64,000 nucleotides of DNA. Origin: Ignavibacteria bacterium. GTDB taxonomy: Bacteria; Bacteroidota; Ignavibacteria; Kapaibacteriales; Kapaibacteriaceae. The position numbers and the translations under genes are program-made. Where the stretch lies: NCBI GenBank assembly GCA_016707005.1, contig JADJIQ010000001.1, forward strand, positions 618,001 to 682,000, read 5' to 3'. Under the pieces are notes generated by a model that had not been told where the DNA came from, searched no databases, and saw only the letters and a program-made list of their open reading frames with translations. Positions within the stretch are counted from its first letter, which is position 1; the number at the start of each line of letters is the position of its first letter. Shown in pieces: positions 1 through 9,681 of the stretch.

Positions 1-718
1 TAACGTCGAGGTTTACGTCGACACCGATGAGGTCCATGAGTTCAAAGGGGCCCATCTTGAAACCAATGCCCTTCATAAGGGTGTCTACCTGTGCGATGGA
101 TGCAGCCCCCTCCATCACAATGCGTTGGGACTCATTGTAGTAGTTACGAGCGATGCGGTTCACGATGAAGCCGGGGGCGTCGGCAGCTACAACGGGAGTT
201 TTGCCGAGGCCTCTTGCGAATTCTACGCAGGTGGACACGACGTCATCGGAGGTGCGTGGACCCTTGATCACTTCCACGAGCTTCATGATGTGAGCAGGGT
301 TGAAGAAGTGGAGTCCGGCAAACCGTGATGTGTTTGCCAAACAACGTGCTAGGGAGGCGATGCTGATGGAGCTAGTGTTGCTGGTGAGGATGGCGTCCGG
401 ACGACACACGCGTTCTAGCTCTGTGAAGAGCGCGTGTTTGATGTCGAGTCGTTCTGCAATGGCTTCGATCACAATATTAGCGGTCGACATCACATCGATG
501 CTCGATCCGGTTACAATGTTCTGCTCTGCGATGGTGCATGCAGCGGCATCGAGTTTGCCTTTTTCAACGGCCTTGCGGAGTTGTTCGATCACGTTGTTGC
601 GTGCGGCAACCAAGGCCTCATCGTTGATATCAAAGATCACTACGCCGTGACCAGCCGTAAGTGAGGCAATGGCAATGCCCCTTCCCATCGTCCCTGCACC
701 ACAGATGCCGATGATCAT
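1..718 (-). CDS. 3-hydroxyacyl-CoA (3-hydroxybutyryl-CoA) dehydrogenase, 3' end outside window
   Basis: NAD-dependent oxidation of 3-hydroxyacyl-CoA to 3-oxoacyl-CoA, a cytosolic step of beta-oxidation or butyrate-type metabolism. About 239 residues are visible from ATG 718. The N-terminus MIIGICGAGTMGRGIAIA is the Rossmann NAD site; NTSSISI, HFFNPAHIMKLVEV (carrying the catalytic His) and APGFIVNR follow in family order. The frame stays open to the window edge, so the C-terminal dimerisation domain is missing. Its ATG overlaps the TGA of the upstream kbl-like gene (ATGA), which implies translational coupling. Paralogous substrate classes cannot be separated from sequence alone. Confidence 0.9.
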   Translation of the reverse strand, partial: MIIGICGAGTMGRGIAIASLTAGHGVVIFDINDEALVAARNNVIEQLRKAVEKGKLDAAACTIAEQNIVTGSSIDVMSTANIVIEAIAERLDIKHALFTELERVCRPDAILTSNTSSISIASLARCLANTSRFAGLHFFNPAHIMKLVEVIKGPRTSDDVVSTCVEFARGLGKTPVVAADAPGFIVNRIARNYYNESQRIVMEGAASIAQVDTLMKGIGFKMGPFELMDLIGVDVNLDV

Positions 719-1914
719 TGGATCACTCCCAGTTCCTTGCCAACAGCTCCGAATGCAGCGATGGCTTTATCGAGATGTGCTCGCGTGTGAGCAGCCGACA
801 CCTGCACGCGAATACGTGCCTTGCCCTTTGGAACAACAGGGAAGAAGAAGCCGATCACATAGATGCCGTGATCGAGAAGCTTCTCCGCCATTGCCTGTGC
901 AAGAGGTGCATCATACAACATCACCGGAGTGATAGGGTGGGTACCTGGCACGATGTCAAATCCGAGCTTCGACATTCCGTCGCGGAAGTACTTTGTGTTC
1001 TCTTCAAGCGTATCGCGCAGTTGTGTTGTGGAGCTCAACAGATCCATCACAGCAATGCCTGCACCAACGATGGATGGTGGGAGGGAGTTGGAGAAGAGGT
1101 ATGGGCGTGACCGCTGACGGAGCATGTCGATGATCTCTTGACGTCCGGTTGTGAAGCCCCCAATGCCCCCTCCCAATGCCTTTCCGAGCGTACCGGTGAT
1201 GATGTCTACTCTGCCCGTTACACCGCAATGTTCCACAACGCCCCTGCCATGTGCACCCATGAATCCCATGGAGTGACATTCATCAACCATCACCAGCGCT
1301 TGATATTGGTCTGCAAGGTCGCAGATCTTGTCAAGGGGCGCAATGGTTCCGTCCATGCTGAAGACAGCATCGGTTGCAATGAGGATGGTTCGAGCACCAT
1401 CGGCACGTGCTTGCTTGAGTTGCGACTCCAATTCATCCATGTTGCACGACTCGTAGCGGTAGCGTTTGGCCTTACACAGACGGACGCCGTCGATGATCGA
1501 TGCGTGGTTGAGAGAGTCGGAGATAATGGCATCTTCTTCACCAAGCAGCGGTTCGAACACACCGCCATTGGCATCGAAGCATGCGGCATAGAGGATCGTG
1601 TCGTCCGTGCCGCAGAAGGAGGCGATCTTCTGTTCCAGTTCCTTATGGATGTCCTGCGTTCCGCAGATGAAGCGTACGCTCGACATTCCAAAACCATGGG
1701 AATCGAGGTAGCGTTTTGCGGCAGAGATCACGTCCGGGTGGGAGGACAGACCCAGGTAGTTGTTCGCACAGAAGTTCAGGACAGGTTCCGAGCGTCCTGC
1801 TACGGTGATCTCCGGACCTTGGTGGGAGGTAATGATCCTCTCCCGCTTATAAAGGCCTGCTTCGTCGATCGAGGTGAGCTCAGTACGTAGTCTGTCGAGA
1901 AATGCCGAATCCAT
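715..1914 (-). CDS. kbl: 2-amino-3-ketobutyrate CoA ligase (glycine C-acetyltransferase)
   Basis: PLP enzyme of the alpha-oxoamine synthase family that cleaves 2-amino-3-ketobutyrate with CoA to glycine and acetyl-CoA (threonine degradation). About 399 residues, the family's length. Recognised blocks are NFCANNYLGL, SVRFICGTQDIHKELE, CFDANGG, DSLNHASIIDGVRL, VDECHS and the PLP-lysine segment GTLGKALGG. ATG 1914 is preferred over an in-frame start at 1965 because it matches known Kbl N-termini and has GGAG 6-7 nt upstream. It ends in a 4-nt overlap with the dehydrogenase. No threonine dehydrogenase (tdh) is visible next to it. Confidence 0.94.
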   Translation of the reverse strand: MDSAFLDRLRTELTSIDEAGLYKRERIITSHQGPEITVAGRSEPVLNFCANNYLGLSSHPDVISAAKRYLDSHGFGMSSVRFICGTQDIHKELEQKIASFCGTDDTILYAACFDANGGVFEPLLGEEDAIISDSLNHASIIDGVRLCKAKRYRYESCNMDELESQLKQARADGARTILIATDAVFSMDGTIAPLDKICDLADQYQALVMVDECHSMGFMGAHGRGVVEHCGVTGRVDIITGTLGKALGGGIGGFTTGRQEIIDMLRQRSRPYLFSNSLPPSIVGAGIAVMDLLSSTTQLRDTLEENTKYFRDGMSKLGFDIVPGTHPITPVMLYDAPLAQAMAEKLLDHGIYVIGFFFPVVPKGKARIRVQVSAAHTRAHLDKAIAAFGAVGKELGVIQ

Positions 1915-2058
1915 GTATTCTCCGTGTTCGTAAGGTTCGCACAAATATCGGTCGTAATTTGCCAAGCTCTAGCATGAGGACCGGAAACAAAGCACCGGTC
2001 GGTGAGTCATGCTCAAGAAACCGAGAACTTCCATCGATTGACCAGTGTTTACCGCAGC

Positions 2059-5000
2059 ATGAAACGTACCCTTGCACTTCTCCTCGTCCTCACCACATCC
2101 GTCACGCTCTTCTATGGGGCTGATAGTACGGTCTTTGAACGTACTCGCGCTCGGATGCAGCAGGCCCTTGAAAAGACCGGCCCAGACGGATCGGTCAAGA
2201 TCAATAAGCAATTCCGACGCTGGGAGTGGTTCTGGCAGGGGAGGCTCACCGAAGATGGATCCTTCCCAACCCCGGCACACTATCAGCAGGAACTGGCAAA
2301 GCTCCAGCGTGCAAAGCGTGTTGAGAACGTACAGGCACCAAAGACCTGGAAGGAACTGGGCCCAACCGCTCCGGATCTGCCGGGTCAAAGTGCGCAATGG
2401 AATGGCATCGGACGGGTGAATGTGGTTGAATTCTCCAGACAGAATCCTAATCTGGTCTATGCAGGCGCGGCCTCCGGTGGACTTTGGAAAAGCACAGACG
2501 GCGGCTCGAACTGGACAGCGGTGAATATCTCGATCATTCCGGTTGTTGGTGTGAGCGACATTGCGATCTCTGCCCAGGATGATAAGGTGATCTTCGTTGC
2601 AACGGGTGATGCCGACGCGGCCATCTTCGGTGACTTCACCGGGTATCCGTCATTCACCTATGGTGTGATCAAGAGCACAGACGGCGGAGTTACATGGGCA
2701 CAAACAGGTCTTTCCTATGATCCTTCACAAGGCTCACTTGTAGCCAGACTCTGGCTCGACCCACGTGATACAAGTATTGTGGTAGCTGCTACCTATGGTG
2801 GTGTAATGCGCTCATCAAATGGCGGTGCTTCGTGGATCCGTGCGCAGGGTGGCGTGTTTCGTGATCTCATCGGAAATCCGGCGAACCCGGACGTCCTGTA
2901 TTCCACCACGTTCTCCGAATCCGGGAATGCCGGCATCTTTCGTTCTACAGACAATGGCGTGAGCTGGACGCAGACGAGAACGATCGCCGAAGCCAATCGT
3001 ATTCGACTTGCCGTTACAAAGGCCAACGGAAACGTTGTTGGTGCTGTTGCCTCGCGTGCGTATCGCTTCAATGGTGACGCTGAGGGCAACGGCTTGGAAG
3101 GTGTCTATAAGTCAACAGATGCCGGTACAAGCTTTGAAAAACTCACAACAACACTTAACCTCCTGCATTGGAATGCGAGTGGTCAGGGCAATGGCGGCCA
3201 AGGTTTCTACGACCTCGCCATGGAGATCTCGCCAACCAATGCCAACCACATCTTCGTTGGTGGAATCAACGTTTGGCGTACCACCACAAACGGTAACACC
3301 TGGATCCTTTCTGCGCATTGGACGGGTGATGGAGCCCCGTGGGTACATGCTGATCATCACTACTTCAAATTCCATCCAACACAGAACAAGTTGTTCGCCG
3401 CACATGATGGCGGAATTGCACGCTCTACAGACCAAGGGATCTCGTGGCGCGATGCGAGTAATGGACTGCGCATTCAGCAGTATTATGGACTCGCTACCTC
3501 GAACATCAATCCGAGTATCACCATCTCCGGTTCACAGGATAACGGAACAGCGCTATCGAAGAACAACGGTTCAACCTTTGTTCACTCGCTGGATGGTGAT
3601 GGAATGATGGCGGCCATCGACTACATCGACCCGCAACTCCTCTACGGAAGTCAATACAACGGCACGTTCTTCCGTTCTACAAACCAAGGAAATAACTGGA
3701 TCTTCTCATCGAGCAGGCAACAACGCGGAGAGTCTATGGCTGCGTGGGTCTCGCCGATCGCTGCAGATCCAACTAATCAGAACGTTGCCTATATCGGATA
3801 TTCACAGGTATACAAAACAACAACCGGCGGATCATTCTGGACAAGGATCTCAAACAACCCCACCAGTGTACCGTGCAGGTGGATCGCCGTTGCACCGTCA
3901 GACTCCCGACACATATACGCGGCCTATAACACCGCTCTCTGGTATACAACTGATGGCGGGACGAATTGGACACAGCAGACAGGAATCTCCGGTGTGATCA
4001 TGGGTGTAGAAGTTCATCCTACAGATCCAAAGAAGATCTTTATTGCAATAGGGGGCTATTCGGGCGGACAAAAGGTCCTGCAGGTATCCAACGGAACTGT
4101 TACAAACGTCACCGGAACCGGTTTGCCAAACGTGCCATGTAATTCGGTTGTCTACCAAAGGGGCACGACAAACAGACTTTATGCCGGAACTGATCTCGGT
4201 GTGTTCTTCTCCGATGAAGGCTCCGGCTTCTGGCAGCCATACGGCACTGGTATGCCGGCAGCACTTATCAGTGCAATGAGGCTCATTCCAACATCGAACA
4301 TTCTCCGCGTGTCCACCTACGGCAGAGGCATCTGGGAGATCGACGTGCGTCAGTGCACAGCAACCACACCAACCATCACCAAGGTCACGCCAACCACGGC
4401 ATGTGTGGGTGATTCTGTTGTTCTCGAAGCATCTACGGGATATGCTTCGTATCGCTGGTCGAGTGGCGACACAACACGTCGCGTTGTTTTCCGCTCCATC
4501 GCCCAGACAGGCTCATACACGGTAAGTGTCGAAGACAACAGTGGCTGCCGTGCAACATCGGCTCCAACGTCCATCACCTTCTTGGCATCACCATCAAAGC
4601 CCCTTGTCTCTCAGCGTGGAAAGGACACCTTGCGTTCTTCGGCAGTGGGCGGGATCACCAAATTCCAGTGGGCGCGCGATGGAGTTGACATTCCCGGTGC
4701 AACCCTGCGCGATCATGTAACCCAGATCAGCGGTTTGTATACCGTGCGTGTTGAGAACAATCAGAATTGTACGAGCACATCGAACAGTTACACCTTTACG
4801 TATGATCCGATGAGTGTGGAAGAAGATGTTGCTGCCGGACGTGCCATTGGCATCAGTCCGAACCCGAGTAGTGATGTTGCCATGATCACTATGCCTGTTG
4901 TTGCATCTCGCACACTCGATGTGATCAGCATCACGGGTCAGCTCGTCTACTCCATGCCGGTAGCTGACGGTGCGAACGAGTTCCGACTCGATCTTGCTTC

Positions 5001-5076
5001 CATCGCCCGCGGAACGTACATCGTCCGCCTCACCGCAGGTTCATCTGTGTGGATGGCACGTCTCCTACGTGATTGA
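2059..5076 (+). CDS. Secreted sortilin/BNR beta-propeller protein with T9SS sorting domain
   Basis: About 1005 residues. ATG 2059 gives a clean signal peptide (MKRTLALLLVLTTSVTLF); an in-frame ATG at 2002 would place about 19 extra residues before it. The body carries many Asp-box/BNR-type repeats (STDGGSNW, STDGGVTW, STDNGVSW, TTDGGTNW) typical of VPS10/sortilin or YCF48-like propellers. An Ig/PKD-like module follows (CVGDSVVLEA to YTVSVEDNSGC). The tail has GISPNPSSDVAMITMP and ends RGTYIVRLTAG...ARLLRD, a type A T9SS C-terminal domain. Predicted to be exported and surface-anchored; ligand unknown. It is divergent from kbl with a 144-bp spacer. Confidence 0.88.
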   Translation: MKRTLALLLVLTTSVTLFYGADSTVFERTRARMQQALEKTGPDGSVKINKQFRRWEWFWQGRLTEDGSFPTPAHYQQELAKLQRAKRVENVQAPKTWKELGPTAPDLPGQSAQWNGIGRVNVVEFSRQNPNLVYAGAASGGLWKSTDGGSNWTAVNISIIPVVGVSDIAISAQDDKVIFVATGDADAAIFGDFTGYPSFTYGVIKSTDGGVTWAQTGLSYDPSQGSLVARLWLDPRDTSIVVAATYGGVMRSSNGGASWIRAQGGVFRDLIGNPANPDVLYSTTFSESGNAGIFRSTDNGVSWTQTRTIAEANRIRLAVTKANGNVVGAVASRAYRFNGDAEGNGLEGVYKSTDAGTSFEKLTTTLNLLHWNASGQGNGGQGFYDLAMEISPTNANHIFVGGINVWRTTTNGNTWILSAHWTGDGAPWVHADHHYFKFHPTQNKLFAAHDGGIARSTDQGISWRDASNGLRIQQYYGLATSNINPSITISGSQDNGTALSKNNGSTFVHSLDGDGMMAAIDYIDPQLLYGSQYNGTFFRSTNQGNNWIFSSSRQQRGESMAAWVSPIAADPTNQNVAYIGYSQVYKTTTGGSFWTRISNNPTSVPCRWIAVAPSDSRHIYAAYNTALWYTTDGGTNWTQQTGISGVIMGVEVHPTDPKKIFIAIGGYSGGQKVLQVSNGTVTNVTGTGLPNVPCNSVVYQRGTTNRLYAGTDLGVFFSDEGSGFWQPYGTGMPAALISAMRLIPTSNILRVSTYGRGIWEIDVRQCTATTPTITKVTPTTACVGDSVVLEASTGYASYRWSSGDTTRRVVFRSIAQTGSYTVSVEDNSGCRATSAPTSITFLASPSKPLVSQRGKDTLRSSAVGGITKFQWARDGVDIPGATLRDHVTQISGLYTVRVENNQNCTSTSNSYTFTYDPMSVEEDVAAGRAIGISPNPSSDVAMITMPVVASRTLDVISITGQLVYSMPVADGANEFRLDLASIARGTYIVRLTAGSSVWMARLLRD

Positions 5077-5116
5077 TGCACGCACGCGTTTCGCGTAGTC
5101 GCAATTCACACCACGT

Positions 5117-5437
5117 TCATTGAAGGAGTCGGTTGAGCATCCCCTCAACCGCTTCCTTCCTCGCCGTGGCCATACCTTCGACGAGTGTGCCGTTGTTGAA
5201 CGTTGCAAAGAACGGTAGGTTGTCAACACCCGCAAGCACTCGTGCTTCAGGATTCGTTTCGGCGTTTACGTCAAGGAATGTGATGGCCGTAAATCGTTCA
5301 TCATTGCTCAAGCGCGAATACACCGGTGCGAACAGCTTGCACGACCCACACCAGTCGGCATAGAACTTGACGATCACCTTGTCCGTTGATTCGATGAGGG
5401 GGCGAAATTCTTCAGCGTTGGGTTGGGTAATGCTCAT
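5117..5437 (-). CDS. Thioredoxin-family protein, WCGSCK active site
   Basis: Single thioredoxin fold, 106 residues, no signal peptide, so cytosolic. The redox motif is FYADWCGSCK, a CxxC with Ser where classical thioredoxin has Pro; the cis-proline region is DNLPFFATF. The family reduces disulfides, but CGSC may shift redox potential, so the partner is uncertain. Lies downstream of the acyltransferase on the same strand. Its start codon abuts a CCGTAAC-type tandem array. Confidence 0.85.
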   Translation of the reverse strand: MSITQPNAEEFRPLIESTDKVIVKFYADWCGSCKLFAPVYSRLSNDERFTAITFLDVNAETNPEARVLAGVDNLPFFATFNNGTLVEGMATARKEAVEGMLNRLLQ

Positions 5438-5488
5438 ACGAGGTTACGGGGTTACGAGGTTACGGGGTTACGGAGATACGGAGTTAAA
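5438..5488 (-). repeat. 8-bp tandem array (sense CCGTAACC/CCGTATCT)
   Basis: About six degenerate units of GGTTACGG/GGAGATAC on the + strand, reading CCGTAAC in the sense of the flanking minus-strand genes. It abuts the thioredoxin start and encodes the last residues and the stop of the acyltransferase. The same unit occurs upstream of hprK and of two cyclases. Confidence 0.85.
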
Positions 5489-6187
5489 CATCGACACATA
5501 GCCCGAGTGGTCCTCTGCCTGTGCGTTTTGGCGGTTGACCGACGAAAGATCGTTGAGAGCATTGGAAACGTCTGTTGAGATCTCGGACACGGAGGAGTGG
5601 GAGTTCCATTCCGCGATGAAGGGGGATCCGAAGAGGGCCCAGCACGTGGGTTTCTTGTTTCTCAGCAATTCATAGCGAATGGAAAGGGGCTGGATGCGGA
5701 CGCGGCCAAGTTTGCGGACGAGGATACCGATGCCGGGTTCGGCGACCACGGGAAGGTCTTGGTGGATGAGGGTTCCTTGCGGGAACATCCAGAGTGCGCG
5801 ATCCGTGTTGCGAAGTCTGTCGGCAGCGTAGTGAAGAGACCGAACGGCGCTGCGTGGATCTTCGCGGACAACGCTGAACATGCCAATGCGTGAAAAGAAC
5901 CGGTATTTCGTCAACTGGCGGTACTCCATCATCCCGTCGGCATCCAAACGATACCGTCTCAGAGACATCACGATGGTAACCACAGCGTCCCACCACGACC
6001 CATGAGTACTGACGATGATCGTTGGGCAGGGGGCTGAGGAGCCCCTTTCCATGATCGGTGCCAGGTGCTCTTCTCCAGCTACGAGACAGTGTTCGAAGGT
6101 ACGTTTGAGCGACCGCTCAAAGTAGTAGCCCCAGAAAGCTTTGCTCACTGGATCGGGTCGGGCAGGGATGAACGGTTCAGACATCAT
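5468..6187 (-). CDS. PlsC-like lysophospholipid acyltransferase
   Basis: 239 residues. Acyltransferase block I is STHGSWWD (HX4D catalytic motif) and block III is MFPQGTL. This is the LPLAT superfamily, which transfers acyl groups to lysophosphatidate or related acceptors at the inner membrane. No strong N-terminal membrane helix is seen. Start is ATG 6187 or the adjacent ATG 6184. The C-terminus FNSVSP-stop is written by the CCGTAAC array, so the native end may have been overwritten. Divergent from mnmA with a very short spacer. True substrate unknown. Confidence 0.8.
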   Translation of the reverse strand: MMSEPFIPARPDPVSKAFWGYYFERSLKRTFEHCLVAGEEHLAPIMERGSSAPCPTIIVSTHGSWWDAVVTIVMSLRRYRLDADGMMEYRQLTKYRFFSRIGMFSVVREDPRSAVRSLHYAADRLRNTDRALWMFPQGTLIHQDLPVVAEPGIGILVRKLGRVRIQPLSIRYELLRNKKPTCWALFGSPFIAEWNSHSSVSEISTDVSNALNDLSSVNRQNAQAEDHSGYVSMFNSVSP

Positions 6188-6195
6188 TACTTTTG
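6188..6195 (+). promoter_or_regulatory. Bacteroidota-type -7 element TACTTTTG upstream of mnmA
   Basis: Exact match to TAnnTTTG, 22 nt before the preferred GTG start at 6218. No convincing -33 TTG was found at standard spacing, so this is tentative. Confidence 0.4.
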
Positions 6196-6217
6196 TGCTT
6201 TCCCGAAAGCTACCACA

Positions 6218-7312
6218 GTGGAACGAAATCCAAATCGCGTTATCGTTGGAATGTCCGGCGGAGTTGACAGCAGTGTTGCAACCGGCCTACTCGTAGAGCA
6301 GGGTTATGACGTGATCGGCATCACCATCAAGACCTACAAATACGAAGATGTAGGGGGCAATGTGGGCAACGATTCCACATGCTGTTCCCTCGATGGTATC
6401 AATGACGCGCGCAGGGTTGCCTTGAATCTTGGAGTGCCACACTACACGGTGGATTTCACCGAGACCTTTAAAGAGAAGATCATCGACTACTTCGTCGAGG
6501 ACTACTTGGCGGGCAACACACCCAACCCGTGTGTGCGGTGTAATCGCGAGATCAAATGGGGCGAGATGCTGCGCAAGGCAGATTCCTTGGGGGCAAAGTA
6601 TATCGCCACCGGACACTATGCCAGCATCATGTTCGATGAGCAGAGCGGCAGACGGTGGATAAGAAGAAGTCCGGATGCAAAGAAGGACCAGTCCTACATG
6701 TTGTGGAGCGTACGTCAGGAACATCTTGCGCGCACCATCTTCCCACTGGCCGGATTCACCAAGCCACAGTCGCGCAGTGAAGGTGAGAGATTAAACCTCT
6801 CCCTACAGAACAAGCCTGAGTCGTACGAGATCTGCTTCATTCCTGACAACGACTACCGCAGGTTCCTCAAGGACGCCGTACCCGATCTCGACCAACGTGT
6901 TGGCAAGGGCAACATCGTGATGGACGGCGAAGTGATCGGTCAGCACGACGGGTATCCATTCTACACCATCGGTCAACGCAAAGGCCTTGGTGTAAGCAAC
7001 CCCGACCCGCTCTTCGTCCTCAACGTCCTGCCATCGGAGAACATCGTTGAGCTCGGCACTGCCGACAAGCTCGACGCAATCTCACTTACGGCCCACCACG
7101 TCAACCTCCAGAAGTACGCAGACCTCAACGACCCACGTCGGTTCATCGTCAAGGTCCGCTACAAGGACGAAGGCGCTCCCGCCACATGTCACACCGATGC
7201 CGACGGCATCCTCCACGTCACCTTCGACGAACCCCGCAAAGCCATTGCCCGCGGTCAAAGCGTTGTCATGTATGAGGATGATGATGTGGTAGGGGGCGGG
7301 ATCATACGTTAA
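6218..7312 (+). CDS. mnmA: tRNA-specific 2-thiouridylase MnmA
   Basis: Makes 2-thiouridine at the wobble position (U34) of Lys, Glu and Gln tRNAs using ATP and a relayed persulfide. About 364 residues from GTG 6218; the family starts just before the PP-loop GMSGGVDSSV. Two catalytic cysteines are in the expected places: NPCVRCNREIKWG and SYEICFIPD. TGHYA and YTIGQRKGLG are also family signatures. The frame stays open upstream to 6065, but that would overlap the divergent acyltransferase and has no family counterpart. Confidence 0.93.
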   Translation: MERNPNRVIVGMSGGVDSSVATGLLVEQGYDVIGITIKTYKYEDVGGNVGNDSTCCSLDGINDARRVALNLGVPHYTVDFTETFKEKIIDYFVEDYLAGNTPNPCVRCNREIKWGEMLRKADSLGAKYIATGHYASIMFDEQSGRRWIRRSPDAKKDQSYMLWSVRQEHLARTIFPLAGFTKPQSRSEGERLNLSLQNKPESYEICFIPDNDYRRFLKDAVPDLDQRVGKGNIVMDGEVIGQHDGYPFYTIGQRKGLGVSNPDPLFVLNVLPSENIVELGTADKLDAISLTAHHVNLQKYADLNDPRRFIVKVRYKDEGAPATCHTDADGILHVTFDEPRKAIARGQSVVMYEDDDVVGGGIIR

Positions 7313-7412
7313 TGTGCTAATGTGCTAATGTGCTAATGTGCTAATGTGTCAGAGATTGGTAGAGTGGTAGATTGTTAGAGAAGAGTCATAACGTCATAGC
7401 GTCATATCGTCA
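7313..7412 (+). repeat. Three adjoining short tandem arrays (GTGCTAAT, GTTAGAGT, GTCATARC)
   Basis: Four units of TGTGCTAA, then GTAGAGTGGTAGATTGTTAGAG-type units, then GTCATAACGTCATAGCGTCAT units, all 8-9 bp long. They lie between mnmA and the first T9SS paralog. The last two array types recur in front of each paralog and of tgt. Confidence 0.85.
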
Positions 7413-7488
7413 TATTCCCACACTAGACTTAGAAGGCGGGCGTCGGCAAGAGCGGTGCTGAGGGTCTTGATACAAACGAGGGGCGAAT
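7413..7488 (+). promoter_or_regulatory. Conserved 5' leader of the paralog cluster, copy 1
   Basis: About 70 bp including AGAAGGCGGGCGTCGGCAAG and GGTGCTGAGGGTCTTGATAC. It recurs before the paralogs at about 9800, 12117 and 14445. It ends in GAGGGGCGAAT-ATG, a strong Shine-Dalgarno. It is probably a shared promoter or 5' UTR; no TAnnTTTG was found. Confidence 0.6.
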
Positions 7489-9681
7489 ATGAAGATCATT
7501 GCCGTTATTGTCTGCCTGCTAGCCGCCATTCTTAATGGGCAGGCACAGGTATCAGTATCATGGCGACCCATAAGCCCAATGATGATGGGTGTAGCACGAG
7601 CTACTGCAGTGATCGACAGTTCAACGTTCATTGTAGTGGGAGCAGATTCGGCAGCTGTGCGGACAAGCGATCGTGGAGTGACATGGACAACATGTAGATT
7701 CCCATCAGGTACACACTGGTTCGATGTTGTAAGTCTGGCTAGTGGCGTCGTGGTTGCCGTTGGTAATCGAGGCAACATTGCTCGATCTAACGATGCTGGG
7801 TTGTCCTGGAGATTTGAGAAGATATCCTTGGACGTGGATCTCTATCACATTTGGACGGATTACGATCAGACAATCGTTGCCACGGGCGATTCAGGGCGAA
7901 TCGTTCGATCTATTGATGCAGGACGCTTGTGGGAGCCTGTAGAAAGCCATGTTACTGGTGCGATACCTGCATTAACAATGTCTCCATCGGGCAGGCTCCT
8001 TGGATATGATACTACAGGAGCCATCATCTATAGCGATGATAAGGGTACAACATGGTCGACTGCAATTCGCGACACTTCATGGCGGATCACCGGAATGACC
8101 ATGATCAGTACTGATACTGGTTTGGCGGTTGGAATGTTCAAAGGCGTGTCCACTACGTCAGACGGGGGAGCTACTTGGAAGACTGTCGAACTTCAACCAG
8201 ACTCCGCAGTTAAAATGTACGCGCCACCTACGCGCTTCGCAAGGTCACTCCTCTATAGCAACGCAGACAGAACAGCAACAGTGATTACGATCTGGGGAGA
8301 GTCCGTTGTATCTGATACCACATTCACTCGATGGCAGAAGGGGCTGATCCAGGGTTCGAACAGACGGACCCAGGTCCATGATCTTGAGGTTGACCGTCGT
8401 GGACATCTTTGGGTAACTACAGACAACGAGTTAATGTCAGTCACTTCTCTTGACAATGTCCCTTTGTTTAATGGTTTCCTTCTACCATTCACCCATCGAC
8501 AAGGTTGTAAGAGTCTGTTGACCCGGGAGGGGATAGTGGCCTCGTATTCTTATCAGAAGTATGATGACTTTTGGATCACGAGACCAGTGTTGCAAGTTTC
8601 TGAAGACCTAGGGCTTTCAGTTCAACTACGTCCTGTTGAAGGACCGAACGTAAATCCTTTGGTTGCAGTCAGTGAGCTAAGTGCAATCGGTAAAGACTCT
8701 TGGCTCATTGTTGGGTATGAAGAAGATAGGCTTCACAACAGAGGCTATCAACGACTCTATCGAACATCTGATGCTGGAAACACGTGGAGTGCAGTTCGGA
8801 TGACGAGATATATCGAACGGATGTACTCATCCCATGCCAGTCTCTCTGGACACTTTAGCTTCTACGATGGATCAACGTTCAGCACCGTCAATCAAGTGAA
8901 TTCAGACACACTTCAAACTCACGAAAGACAGTTGCCATACACGGATGAGCAGGTATTCGGATGCCATTCCGTAGACGCGGACCTCTTTTTTGCATTTGGA
9001 TCAGCAGGCACGTTGTTCAGGACAAACGATACCGCAGGCATGATGGAAAAGCAACGTATCCCCAATGCTGAGAAAGTACAGCATATGTCATTTGCTGACC
9101 GAGATTATGGAATTTGTGTTGACAATAGGGGGTCGGTATTCAGAACAATAAATGCTGGATTAACATGGGAAATGGTTAAGAGTCTTGACACGAAAGGTCT
9201 TTTCAGGGTCAATGTGCTTGATCGCTTAACCTGGTTGGTCGCCAGCGGGAATGGAAACATTCTATTTACAACGGATGGTGGAACATCATGGCTCGATGTA
9301 TCTATTCCCGGAAGTATGCTACCATGGACCATTGATAACTGCATAGTCATCAATACATCCGAGTTCCTTGTATCATCCAATGAATATGTCTATCACGGAA
9401 AGCTCAGTGGAACTACATCCAACCTTGATGACTCCATGTCATCCCGCCACTCCGTCACTCCGACCTTGCTTTCCATCGCTCCCAATCCCTCTACGAACAG
9501 CGCTACGATTACGGTTGCCGACAGAAGCCCCGTACTTCGGCTGTATGATGCCAGCGGACGACTTGTAGCCTCCTACACGGTCGAAAACGGTAGGGTCGTG
9601 GTGAACACGTCGGAGCTCTCGAATGGGGTCTACAATGTTGTTTCAGACACGGGGAGCGGGGTGTTGATGGTGAATCGGTAG
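7489..9681 (+). CDS. T9SS-exported YCF48/BNR propeller protein, paralog 1
   Basis: 730 residues. Signal peptide MKIIAVIVCLLAAILNGQAQ, then many Asp-box or YCF48-like strands (RTSDRGVTW, RSNDAGLSW, TSDGGATW, TTDGGTSW). Linker, then T9SS sorting domain: SIAPNPSTNSATITV, LRLYDASGRLVASY, ending GVYNVVSD...LMVNR. YCF48-like propellers assist photosystem II in cyanobacteria, but here they are generic surface propellers. First of four tandem paralogs. The last roughly 200 bp are almost identical in all four, whereas the propeller core is strongly diverged. Confidence 0.87.
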   Translation: MKIIAVIVCLLAAILNGQAQVSVSWRPISPMMMGVARATAVIDSSTFIVVGADSAAVRTSDRGVTWTTCRFPSGTHWFDVVSLASGVVVAVGNRGNIARSNDAGLSWRFEKISLDVDLYHIWTDYDQTIVATGDSGRIVRSIDAGRLWEPVESHVTGAIPALTMSPSGRLLGYDTTGAIIYSDDKGTTWSTAIRDTSWRITGMTMISTDTGLAVGMFKGVSTTSDGGATWKTVELQPDSAVKMYAPPTRFARSLLYSNADRTATVITIWGESVVSDTTFTRWQKGLIQGSNRRTQVHDLEVDRRGHLWVTTDNELMSVTSLDNVPLFNGFLLPFTHRQGCKSLLTREGIVASYSYQKYDDFWITRPVLQVSEDLGLSVQLRPVEGPNVNPLVAVSELSAIGKDSWLIVGYEEDRLHNRGYQRLYRTSDAGNTWSAVRMTRYIERMYSSHASLSGHFSFYDGSTFSTVNQVNSDTLQTHERQLPYTDEQVFGCHSVDADLFFAFGSAGTLFRTNDTAGMMEKQRIPNAEKVQHMSFADRDYGICVDNRGSVFRTINAGLTWEMVKSLDTKGLFRVNVLDRLTWLVASGNGNILFTTDGGTSWLDVSIPGSMLPWTIDNCIVINTSEFLVSSNEYVYHGKLSGTTSNLDDSMSSRHSVTPTLLSIAPNPSTNSATITVADRSPVLRLYDASGRLVASYTVENGRVVVNTSELSNGVYNVVSDTGSGVLMVNR

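Noticed and set aside
1138..1890. 250-codon open frame opposite kbl
   Set aside because: Antisense shadow of a recognised enzyme gene.
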